In this document: one piece after another, positions 1 through 5,825 of the stretch
Layout of the letters: each line of letters opens with the position of its first letter
Position numbering within the stretch: the first letter of the stretch is position 1
Assembly: GCA_025360665.1 (NCBI GenBank)
Contig: JANYBU010000119.1
Span: 1 to 9,606 of the forward strand
Direction of reading: 5' to 3'
DNA: 9,606 bases
Source of the DNA: Nitrospira sp.
GTDB taxonomy: Bacteria; Nitrospirota; Nitrospiria; Nitrospirales; Nitrospiraceae
Notes under the pieces: model-generated
Database searches by the model: none
Seen by the model: only the letters and a program-made list of their open reading frames with translations
Told to the model about the DNA's origin: nothing
Program-made: the position numbers and the translations under genes

Positions 1-252
1 ATTGAGCGCCTTGTCCTTCTCGATCGGGATAGCCGTCTGGCCGATGATGTCGAGCACCAGCCGCAACGTCTCATTTGCGCGGGCCAACACGGAGGTAAAG
101 GCGCGGTCGAACGTGAAGCTGCGCAGTTTCTCGCCCGCGTCCTTCGCTTCCTGAATGCCGCGAGGGGAGAGCGGCACATCGACCCAACCGGTAAAACGGT
201 TTTCCAGGTTCCATTGCGATTCACCATGACGGAGCAAGATCAAGCGAGCCAT
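1..252 (-). CDS. gpmA: 2,3-bisphosphoglycerate-dependent phosphoglycerate mutase, 5' part (cut by window edge)
   Basis: The enzyme interconverts 3- and 2-phosphoglycerate in cytosolic glycolysis/gluconeogenesis. The first 84 residues are visible. They start MARLILLRHGESQWN, which holds the family RHGES signature with the phospho-accepting histidine at residue 9, followed by NRFTGWVDVPLS (residues 18-29) and TSVLARANETL (53-63), both typical of the cofactor-dependent GpmA type. The usual length is about 230-250 residues, so roughly two thirds lie to the left of the window. The ATG at 252-250 is preceded by a purine-rich GAGAGGAA at 259-266, a normal ribosome-binding distance. This gene is housekeeping and marks the edge of the accessory region. 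The family assignment is secure; the choice of gpmA over a close histidine-phosphatase relative is strongly favoured by the FTGWVD stretch. Confidence 0.95.
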   Translation of the reverse strand, partial: MARLILLRHGESQWNLENRFTGWVDVPLSPRGIQEAKDAGEKLRSFTFDRAFTSVLARANETLRLVLDIIGQTAIPIEKDKALN

Positions 253-298
253 TGTGCGTTCCTCTCAAGCCTGAAGGGAGATAATGGTCACGGATCGA

Positions 299-326
299 AG
301 CATACTGGAACAGGCGCTCAAGTCAA
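299..326 (-). promoter_or_regulatory. Candidate sigma70 promoter of gpmA
   Basis: Read on the minus strand, TTGACT (326-321) is followed after 16 bases by TATGCT (304-299), about 47 bases before the gpmA ATG. The match to TTGACA/TATAAT is good and the position is sensible. No operator is recognised. Confidence 0.5.
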
Positions 327-455
327 GCGGTAGTGTTCGTCAGACCCCGACAGCACCCTGTCACCCTTGGGACACCATGCGAGCCTTCGACCGATCGAAC
401 GCCCGCAGAAGCTGATGGAAACGTAGAATGTTCCCACTTTCTTCCAATCTGTGAA

Positions 456-497
456 CCGCGGTGTAATCACCGAGGTGTCAAGCAGACATGAGATCAC
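456..497 (-). pseudogene. Possible N-terminal remnant of a VapC-like PIN-domain toxin
   Basis: From a GTG at 497 the minus strand reads MISCLLDTSVITPR. This resembles the first beta strand of PIN-domain ribonucleases, whose first metal-binding Asp lies in a LLDTS-type motif. After about 14 residues the open frame continues to 318 but no longer resembles a PIN domain, so only the start could survive. Repeat R6 has a more degraded counterpart (8106-8131; LDTS retained). That suggests the start of such a gene once sat directly left of this repeat type. The stretch is short, so chance similarity is possible. Confidence 0.25.
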
Positions 498-987
498 GTG
501 GAGCGGTTTAGCGGCTGGATCAGCGTCCTTCAATCCGAAGGCCGCGACCATAGGGATTCGTAGGACTGCTGGGGCTGTAGGGATTCCCGGCGCCGTAGGG
601 AGAGCCGAAACTCGTCTATCTTGTTTGTCTGGTTTGTCTAGATTATGGCCCAAGGGAACCAGATAGACCAAAGAAACCAAATGAACCAGATGAACCCGAG
701 CGGCGAGCGGGAGTGGTCTGTCTTGTTGGCCGAAACGAGAACGGGTTTATCTGGTTTGTTTGGTTTGTCTCGTTCATTTGGTTGAACGAAACTAACCAGA
801 TGAACCAAATCAACCAGCCCCTGTCCCTAAGAAAGAACGAGCGAGCGTGGGAGAATGGGAAGGGCAGCCTGGTCAAAGGCGTGACGTGCACGGTCGAGCA
901 ATGAATTCAATGCACTGACGCAAACGCTTCAAGCAAGGCAATCGGCTCCAATAAGTCAATGGTCATGACTGACCCCCAACTCCCCCA
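472..987 (+). repeat. Mosaic repeat copy R1
   Basis: This copy consists of a left module (472-622) shared with R6, a core of low-complexity GGTTTGTCT/AACCAGATGAACC units in both orientations, and a right module (about 820-987) shared with R3 and R5. The right module runs from the AAGAACGAGC block through GTGACGTGCACGGTCGAGC to GACCCCCAACTCCCC. The core units repeat every nine bases, which keeps several reading frames open without coding for anything recognisable. The 988-1124 spacer to the right holds no gene that I can see. Confidence 0.85.
520..609 (-). pseudogene. C-terminal remnant of an NPY-repeat protein inside R1
   Basis: The minus strand reads FGSPYGAGNPYSPSSP then TNPYGRGLRIEGR and a TGA stop. 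This regular NPY/SPY periodicity with an -RIEG-like end is typical of a family of small exported proteins of unknown function that I recognise by pattern. An in-frame TAG lies just upstream (three codons before the fragment), where the sequence becomes low-complexity repeat, so the N-terminal part and signal peptide are missing. R6 carries a near-identical fragment at 8151-8240. The fragment is therefore part of the repeat's left module rather than an independent gene. Confidence 0.5.
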
Positions 988-1124
988 CGGTACCTTTTCT
1001 TTCTCCCTTCACCAACCAACTTTGTGCGGTTTACAGAGTGCACAGGAGCTGCGCTTTCGCTTGCAGGCCTTTCGCATGTCACCCTCCTCGCCTTTTTGGG
1101 AGGAAACTTGCCTCGCGTCATAGA

Positions 1125-1322
1125 TTAGGCGCGCAACACTTCCGGCCTGGTTGAAAGATAGGCGAGGATCTCTTGCTGCCGGTCCTGGATCTGAAGCAAG
1201 TACGGTGCGGCAAGACGTTCATAGTCCGCACACGCATGCGTCTGCCTCGCCTGCGCAAGAAACCTCCAGAGTTTCTGAACAGCCGTCTCAGCCTGATGGA
1301 GTTCTTCATCGTTGGAAATCAC
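1125..1322 (-). CDS. Small hypothetical protein paired with a nucleotidyltransferase-like gene
   Basis: The 65-residue product starts MISNDEELHQAETAVQ and is predicted to be almost entirely helical. A charged, coiled-coil-like middle is followed by YERLAAPYLLQIQDRQQEILAYL (about residues 34-56). The GTG start at 1322 overlaps the TGA of the upstream gene (GTGA, four bases), indicating translational coupling. Small helical proteins beginning MI(T/S)N-D/E are common partners in toxin-antitoxin-like pairs. Because it is coupled to a nucleotidyltransferase-fold gene, an antitoxin or accessory role is the most likely guess. No DNA-binding motif is clear, and I do not recognise a named family with certainty. 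Confidence 0.7.
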   Translation of the reverse strand: MISNDEELHQAETAVQKLWRFLAQARQTHACADYERLAAPYLLQIQDRQQEILAYLSTRPEVLRA

Positions 1323-1714
1323 GGAATCACCTCGACAATGGGTTGAGTACGAAACTGCCGGTCCCGCGAGAATACCGTTAACGCGTCCGCGATGTGTTCA
1401 GCGCCGATCGACTCAGTGACCCCAAAGACATCGGCATTATAGCGTATTCGACATGTATCGTGTGTAAACACAGCCAGTAATTCATCGGTAAGCCCTGTCG
1501 TACGAAAGTCATCGGCCATCACGACAAACAGATCGACATCGTTCGGCATAGGAGCCTCAGTGGGAAAACTGCCGAAGAGATAGATGTGTCTCACTTTCCC
1601 GGTCTCATAGAGCCGAGAGACCACCGCGTGAAGCCGCTCATACAGAAACTGCCGCCTCGGCGTACCGGTCCCAAGCCGTTCTCTGATTGTGGCGAGGGAG
1701 CAGACCTCAATCAT
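1319..1714 (-). CDS. Nucleotidyltransferase-fold protein (MNT-like, toxin-antitoxin type)
   Basis: The protein has about 131 residues and begins MIEVCSLATIRERLG. An N-terminal helical part is followed by HIYLFGSFPTEAPMPNDVDL (about 43-62 from the ATG). This is the polymerase-beta-type signature: a Gly-Ser pair followed by two aspartates separated by one residue (D59 and D61). A later NADVFG supplies a probable third carboxylate (D95). All three acidic positions are present, so nucleotide transfer (for example AMPylation of a partner) is chemically plausible. Minimal nucleotidyltransferases of this size are usually paired with a small or HEPN partner, and here a small gene overlaps the stop codon. 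GTG at 1717 is an alternative start; neither start has a strong ribosome-binding site. The substrate is unknown. Confidence 0.8.
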   Translation of the reverse strand: MIEVCSLATIRERLGTGTPRRQFLYERLHAVVSRLYETGKVRHIYLFGSFPTEAPMPNDVDLFVVMADDFRTTGLTDELLAVFTHDTCRIRYNADVFGVTESIGAEHIADALTVFSRDRQFRTQPIVEVIP

Positions 1715-1795
1715 CACATGGCGCTCATATGGTTCATCCCATCTCCGCGGCGCGTGGGGTTGTCATTTCGGTACGGTTGGGTGAATGGCTGTGGG

Positions 1796-1823
1796 AGGAT
1801 ACATGGACCCAGCGCGTTTGGAA
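1796..1823 (-). promoter_or_regulatory. Promoter-like motif upstream of the nucleotidyltransferase gene
   Basis: On the minus strand, TTCCAA (1823-1818) and TATCCT (1801-1796) are separated by 16 bases, about 80 bases before the start. Each box is a weak sigma70 match. The same pair recurs with 17-base spacing ahead of the Fic gene (3247-3275) and the frameshifted gene (5826-5854), which is the main reason to list it. The rest of 1718-1944 shows no gene. Confidence 0.3.
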
Positions 1824-1944
1824 AGGTCCGGGTGAAGAATTCACCGGCACGAACAACGCCGCACCAACGACGAGAGACGATCCACGACAGTTGTCAGCGG
1901 GCGCGGTTCAGGGGCTGGAAGGATGAGAGAGGAGCGACCAGGTG

Positions 1945-2336
1945 CCCTTCTTGCTCGCAGGGCGCGGAGGGGATGGGGCCTGAGGATCTTCTGTGTTCGC
2001 GCAACGCGCCCGGGTTCGTCTGTCTGGTTGGCTGGTCTTTCTGGTCTGTCTGGCTCTTCTGGATGAATTTCCGGTCCGACCAACGAGATAGACCAGATAT
2101 ACCAAACAGACCATCCCCCACGTCCCGCTCGTCTCGTTCATTTGGTTGGCTGATCGGAAAACCAAAGAAACCAGAAAGACCAGATGAACTAAACAAACCA
2201 GAGAAACCAGACAGACCAGATAGACCAGCCCCCATCCCTAAGAAAGAACGAGCACTCGTGGGAGGATGGGATGGACGGCCTGGTCGAAGTCGTATGGTGC
2301 ATGGTCAAGCAACGCCCCCAGTGCGCCCCGCGAAGG
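1945..2336 (+). repeat. Mosaic repeat copy R2
   Basis: The left module (about 1957-2040, containing GCCTGAGGATCTTCTGTG) is shared with R4. The centre has an inverted repeat: arm 2071-2088, CCGGTCCGACCAACGAGA, against arm 2132-2157 ending GGTTGGCTGATCGG. It is followed by CCAGA/GACCAGAT units. The right module (2226-2336) is a diverged version of that in R1, R3 and R5 and lacks its last third. No real coding sequence is apparent. Confidence 0.85.
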
Positions 2337-2405
2337 CTCGCACTTTGAGATAGCCTCATTCCAAATCATGCGGTACAATTGCACTCACCAAGAGGGGCAA
2401 CAGCG

Positions 2406-2597
2406 ATGAAGAACAAGCCACTCATTGAAACCAACCCACATCTTAAGGTTCCAGCCAAATACCGGAAAGCCTTGATCGCCAACGTCGCCAGTTCGACGGC
2501 GGTCGAAACGGGAGCATCCGTCGAATCCATCGCCCGCATCCTGGCTGAGCAGGACAAGCCGTTACCGATTAAGAAGAAGAACGGCTCTGCTCGATAA
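2406..2597 (+). CDS. Small conserved hypothetical protein, possible Fic antitoxin-like partner
   Basis: The 63-residue basic protein begins MKNKPLIETNPHLKVP. The ATG at 2406 has a good ribosome-binding site (GAGGGG at 2392-2397, 8-base spacing), so it is preferred over the upstream in-frame ATG at 2379. A TACAAT box at 2374-2379 may be the -10 of its promoter. Residues 32-37 read SSTAVE, followed by TGASVESIARILAEQ. This resembles the inhibitory helix motif (S/T)xxxE(G/N) of Fic regulators, although E is followed by T instead of G/N. It is convergent with the Fic gene and its 3' end overlaps that gene by 29 bases. An antitoxin role is inference; the usual same-strand arrangement is absent. 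The lysine-rich tail (IKKKNG) could contact nucleic acid. Confidence 0.65.
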   Translation: MKNKPLIETNPHLKVPAKYRKALIANVASSTAVETGASVESIARILAEQDKPLPIKKKNGSAR

Positions 2598-3213
2598 TCT
2601 CTCCGAACAAGCTCTCCATCGGCACATAGTGCTTATCGAGGCCTGCCTGAATCGCGGTGATGTACGCGGTCTTGCCCGTCCCCGCCATGAGGCTGAAATC
2701 CAATAACGGCAGTCCTGCCTGAAGTGCCATAAGCGTAGAAAGCACACGGGCCAGGCGTCCATTCCCATCACGAAACGGATGGATCAGCACCAACTCGACA
2801 TGCGTTTCCGCCAGCGCATGAACAACCTCGGCACGGCTTGTAAAGCTGCAAGGCGTACAGCGCCGCAACACATCCCGTGTGAACTGATCCATCAAGACAG
2901 GCACATGCGCGACTGCTGCGAAGGGGAATCCGTCTTTACTGACATTCACATGCCGATAGTGGCCAGCCCATTCATAGATCTTGCCAAACCAGGTACGGTG
3001 ACAATCACAGAGATCCGTGGACGTAAACCGGTGCGTCTCACCATAGGCTCTAACCAGTACGTCCATCGCCTGCTCAAGAGCTCTGGCCTCTACTTTGTCC
3101 ATGATGTGCTTCGACGTGATCCCGAGAAGATTCTTGAGCACCAGCCCATTGGAGCCAGGCTCAAACTGCGCCTCCGGCAAGTCGGACACATCGTAGCGAT
3201 CATCGGCGGTCAT
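2569..3213 (-). CDS. Fic-domain protein (probable AMP-transferase toxin)
   Basis: The 214-residue cytosolic protein carries the complete Fic motif HPFRDGNGRLAR at about 145-156 (catalytic H145, phosphate-anchoring GNG and R153). The target-binding flap NVSKDGFPFAA lies at about 90-100. It starts with RYDVSDLPEAQFEPGS and an LKNLLGITSK helix at 26-35, typical of short Fic/AMPylator proteins. An intact motif predicts transfer of AMP from ATP onto a hydroxyl side chain of a target protein. No inhibitory (S/T)xxxE(G/N) helix is evident in the protein itself, so a separate antitoxin would be expected. The convergent small gene is the candidate. The ATG at 3213 is chosen because GAGG lies 6 bases upstream and family-like sequence starts there. 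The open frame runs on to 3486, but that extension is repeat DNA. Confidence 0.93.
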   Translation of the reverse strand: MTADDRYDVSDLPEAQFEPGSNGLVLKNLLGITSKHIMDKVEARALEQAMDVLVRAYGETHRFTSTDLCDCHRTWFGKIYEWAGHYRHVNVSKDGFPFAAVAHVPVLMDQFTRDVLRRCTPCSFTSRAEVVHALAETHVELVLIHPFRDGNGRLARVLSTLMALQAGLPLLDFSLMAGTGKTAYITAIQAGLDKHYVPMESLFGEIIEQSRSSS

Positions 3214-3246
3214 GCGAACCTCATTGGGAGAGTGTAAAACTACGGA

Positions 3247-3275
3247 AGGATACCTCGGCACCGAGATTTTTGGAA
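3247..3275 (-). promoter_or_regulatory. Promoter-like motif upstream of the Fic gene, at the edge of R3
   Basis: On the minus strand, TTCCAA (3275-3270) is followed after 17 bases by TATCCT (3252-3247), with the -10-like box 34 bases before the Fic ATG. The spacer holds a CTCGG-TG-CCGAG inverted repeat that could act as an operator. Box quality is weak. The position and the recurrence at 5826-5854 and 1796-1823 support it. Confidence 0.35.
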
Positions 3276-3352
3276 GCGCCTGCTGGCGAAGGAGATGAGC
3301 AGTCCAGTCTGTTCGGTCTGTCGGGTCTCTTTGGTTCTTCTGGTGGGGCCGT

Positions 3353-3448
3353 CCGATCCGGCCAACCAGACAAACGAGATAGACGAGATAGACCAGACAG
3401 ACCATCCCCCACGTCCCGCTCGTCTCGTTCAATGGGTTGGCTGATCGG
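3353..3448. repeat. Long inverted repeat (stem-loop) in the centre of R3
   Basis: The left arm 3353-3379 contains CCGATC, GCCAACC and AACGAGA. The right arm 3423-3448 contains TCTCGTT, GGTTGGC and GATCGG in the complementary order. Three helices of 6-7 base pairs are separated by small bulges around a loop of about 43 bases. R2 has a similar arrangement (2071-2157). R5 keeps only the left arm, because its right half is replaced. Confidence 0.6.
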
Positions 3449-3710
3449 AAAACCAAAGAAACCAGAAAACCAGATGAACTAAACAAACCAGAGAAACCAG
3501 ACAGACCAGACAGACGAGATAGACCAAATCAACCAGCACCCATCCCTGATGGGATAACAAGCAAGCGTGGGAGGCTGGGATGGGCAGTCTGGTCAAAGGC
3601 GTGACGTGCACGGTCGAGCAATGAACTCAATGCACTGACGCAATCGCTTCAAGCAAAGAGACCGTCTCCAATAAGTCAATAGTCAAGCCTGACCCCCAAC
3701 TCCCCCATGC

Positions 3711-4607
3711 CTAGAAGGTAAACTCGGGGGCGCCGTAAGAGTGGCGGAAGCGGAGCAGGAAGTTCATCCCAATTGGCCCTATAGGCTGGTGAACGGCGGG
3801 TTTGGAGTCCGGTCTGCAGCAGAGACCATCAACGCAACGCGAAAGGCGCCCGATGTTCTCACCAGCGCAGGGGGGTGATTGCGCCGCCCTCTCTGTCAGA
3901 ATTGTGAGGCGATTGTCTACAGTGCCTGGCCCTCTTGGGCTCATTGATTTCGAGGAGAGCATGATTACATAAAAATTGAGAGAGGTGGAACGCTTAGACA
4001 GGGTAGCAACCTGGTGCGAATGTGACCCGCTCTTATGCAGCCAGCGTGCAAAGGGCGCCGCTCCTGCTTCGGTGGCGGGGTGATGGTTCAAGGGACGCGT
4101 TATCGATGTCGGTGCCACTAGGCACAGCCGTAAAGTGCGAGCCCGAGACGTGAGGCGCGGGGCAATCAGCGAGGGCGACTGAAGGATTGCTGAACGTCAC
4201 CCGGTTCGGATGGCAGCCTCGGTGTTCCACATAAGGGCGGGCCGTTTTTTATTGTCCCGTCCCCTCCGTGCTTCTCAACCCTTCCTCCACACGCGCAACA
4301 CTTCCACACGCAGAACACCACGACCTATAGGTCTCATAAATCCAACACACCACACGTTGGAAGTTCATCAGTGGGGAGAAGTTCGCGAGGAAGAGGATGA
4401 AACACACAACGAAGCGGAGGCGGGTCTGAGAGCTCTTATTCTTATTGTGGAAGTCTTGGAGGAGTTTTTGGCTTCCCACTTGTCAGTGGGCCTGCACACC
4501 ACCCCTACACTTGACCTCACTCCCAGTGAATGCTCCTCTCACCGAGGCCTCCGCTCAACTATAAGATAACCGTCCTTCGCGCGAGGTCAATCGGTGGCGC
4601 TGGGTGT
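3711..4607. other. Interval without a confident gene
   Basis: No open frame here has a recognisable domain, a ribosome-binding site and coherent composition. Three things are visible. First, the minus strand at 3711-3767 ends in MNFLLRFRHSYGAPEFTF and a TAG; a terminal aromatic residue after an alternating pattern could be the last strand of an outer-membrane beta barrel, but the frames upstream do not continue it. Second, a weak hairpin at 4235-4263 (GGGCGGG against CCCGTCCC with a T-rich loop). Third, a hairpin at 4475-4490 (CCCACT, loop TGTC, AGTGGG). The composition is locally different around 4380-4470 (AT-richer). The stretch occupies the place where other intervals carry genes, so it may be a decayed cassette. 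Confidence 0.4.
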
Positions 4608-5060
4608 GAACAGGGGAGGCGATGGAGCCTGATGATCTTCTGTGCTCGCGCACGGGCTCGTCTGTCTGGTTGGCTGGTCTATCTGCCTCATCTGAGTGAG
4701 TTTTCGGTCCGACCAACCAGACAAACCAGTTAGACGAGATAGACCAGATGAACCAGCCTTCCTTGGACGCGCGCAGTGGAAGGTCAATCAGCCCCCATCC
4801 CTGAAGAGATAACGAGCGAGCTTGGAAGGATGGGATGGGCAGCCTGGTCGTCCTCCTGCTCGCGGAACGCGCACGATATGAATGTGCTCATTCGACGCGC
4901 GCACTCGAGGATCAACCAGGCTACCCTGTGAAGAAAAACAAGCGAGCTTGGAAGGATCATTAGAAGGATGAGGGTCGCTTGATGCGCGCAGGAAAGGGCA
5001 GCCTCGGCCACTCCTCTTAGAAGAGGTTTGGAGCAGAGACAGGGATAGACGAGCGAGCCT
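4608..5060 (+). repeat. Mosaic repeat copy R4, rearranged, with degenerate tandem tail
   Basis: The left module (about 4613-4680, containing GCCTGATGATCTTCTGTG) matches R2. A short core with TTTTCGGTCCGACCAACC and GACGAGATAGACCAGATG follows. The right-module motif AACGAGCGAGCTTGGAAGGAT appears at 4811 and is repeated in weaker form at 4938 and 5048. The preceding GACGCGCGCA block is repeated at 4771 and 4896, giving a tandem period of about 126 bases. The terminal third of the right module is missing. No gene is visible here. Confidence 0.7.
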
Positions 5061-5123
5061 GGAGGGGCTATTTCAGGCTGTGAGAAAAGACTCCCGGTAC
5101 CTTTTCCTTCCTGGTCGATGCCG

Positions 5124-5198
5124 ACGAGACACTGCGCTGACCTTATCGGACAAGTCGATGTAGAGAGAGTCCGTCTCTGGGTAGTGTTGAAACTACAT
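5124..5198 (-). pseudogene. N-terminal remnant of a second DUF2283 gene
   Basis: An ATG at 5198 is followed immediately by TAG. Beyond the stop the frame reads FQHYPETDSLYIDLSDKV, a very typical DUF2283 N-terminus (a basic/aromatic start, then YxxExDSLYIxLS). Homology fades near 5124 and the rest of the domain is absent; unrelated sequence follows to the GGTACC junction at 5096. The remnant starts nine bases after the stop of the intact DUF2283 gene, so two DUF2283 genes once stood in tandem. The ATG-TAG can be explained by one AAG-to-TAG change. Confidence 0.6.
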
Positions 5199-5207
5199 GG
5201 CCCCGCG

Positions 5208-5447
5208 TCATCCAGCCTTGGGCAGATGAAACTCAGCGGTTACCGGCAATTGAAACGTCTCCCCCTTGGCGACACGGGAAGAGAAAAAAAGGATTTCGAG
5301 ATTCTCTAGATCGTGCGTCTGTGGATTGAGTCGAGCAACCACCCCATAATCCAATTCCTCGGAGTCCTGCTCCGGATAGGCTTTGGTTTTACCGAGGTAC
5401 AAAATATCTCCGGCCTTGTCATATTCAACCGTCAGGGACGTTTCCAT
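5208..5447 (-). CDS. DUF2283 family protein, likely antitoxin-type partner
   Basis: The 79-residue protein starts METSLTVEYDKAGDILYLG. The pattern VEYDKxxDxLY followed by a beta-rich ELDYGVVARLNP and LENLEILFF is the DUF2283 domain, which fills almost the whole protein as usual in this family. DUF2283 proteins are small cytosolic proteins of unproven function, often encoded next to RelE- or DUF4258-like genes and therefore suspected antitoxins. The ATG at 5447 is chosen because AGGAGGAA lies 7 bases upstream; the longer open frame from 5498 has no such signal. The start overlaps the 3' end of the upstream gene's restored frame (stop at 5432), which implies a coupled two-gene operon. Confidence 0.88.
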   Translation of the reverse strand: METSLTVEYDKAGDILYLGKTKAYPEQDSEELDYGVVARLNPQTHDLENLEILFFSSRVAKGETFQLPVTAEFHLPKAG

Positions 5448-5754
5448 ATCACAGTTCCTCCTGAGAGTTGCCGAGCCACATACGCGGTCACGATCCAATG
5501 CCGACCTGCTGGAGGCGGATCGGCGACCACCACCACGACAATAAACTTACGCCTTTCACGTCAGGAAACCAGTGGGAAAATAATAAACTGTTTGGGAATC
5601 GGGCATCTCTCCGCACCTCGTCAGGATCGGCTAGGGTTTGGTCTATCTGATCCCGGCACTGGGGTAAGAGTTCCGGGTGCTTCTCTCGGATATGCGTTTC
5701 GCGCTCTTCCGTCAGTTCAACCTGAGCCTTCAGGTACGGGCATCGCAAGTTCAT
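5432..5754 (-). pseudogene. RelE/DUF4258-like putative toxin gene, broken by one frameshift
   Basis: From the ATG at 5754 (AGGGGA ribosome-binding site upstream) the frame encodes MNLRCPYLKAQVELTEERET, then HIREKHPELL and LADPDEVRRDARF, up to DVKG at residue 68. The frame then degenerates and stops at 5488. In the next frame, from 5548, the sequence reads KFIVVVVVADPPPAGRHWIV then TAYVARQLSGGTVIWKRP, with a stop at 5432-5434. This is clearly the natural C-terminal half: a hydrophobic strand, then HWIVTAY. One missing base near 5549-5551 explains everything, and the repaired protein would have about 108 residues. Its layout (helix with Glu/His, LADPD, terminal beta strands) suits small RelE/barnase-like nucleases, but no catalytic residue can be assigned. 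It could be a real mutation or a sequencing error. Confidence 0.75.
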
Positions 5755-5825
5755 CAATGTTTCCCCTGATATCCGTGGTGACGAACGAACGTCGCGGGAT
5801 TATCGCCACAGGAACAGCTGACCGC

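Larger units (their letters stand above)
3247..3707 (+). repeat. Mosaic repeat copy R3
   Basis: This is the most complete copy. The left module 3247-3320 is shared with R5. The central stem-loop is at 3353-3448. A tract of CCAGA/GACAGACC units covers 3455-3530. The right module 3530-3707 is close to those of R1 and R5, including GTGACGTGCACGGTCGAGC and a terminal GACCCCCAACTCCCCC. The left edge lies 34 bases from the Fic start codon, so the module supplies that gene's upstream region. Confidence 0.9.

Noticed and set aside
1083..1110. Hairpin after the small gene at 1125 as a rho-independent terminator
   Set aside because: The CCTCC/GGAGG stem is imperfect and no U-run follows on the minus strand.
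1586..2353. Open frame of 255 codons on the plus strand
   Set aside because: Its first half is antisense to the nucleotidyltransferase gene and its second half is R2 low-complexity DNA. There is no domain or ribosome-binding site.
2779..3237. Open frame of 152 codons on the plus strand
   Set aside because: It is antisense to the Fic domain, with no independent support.
4249..4479. Minus-strand open frame of 76 codons with a hydrophobic stretch (FVVCFILFLANF)
   Set aside because: It could suggest a small membrane protein, but there is no ribosome-binding site, no family resemblance and a poor composition in the rest.
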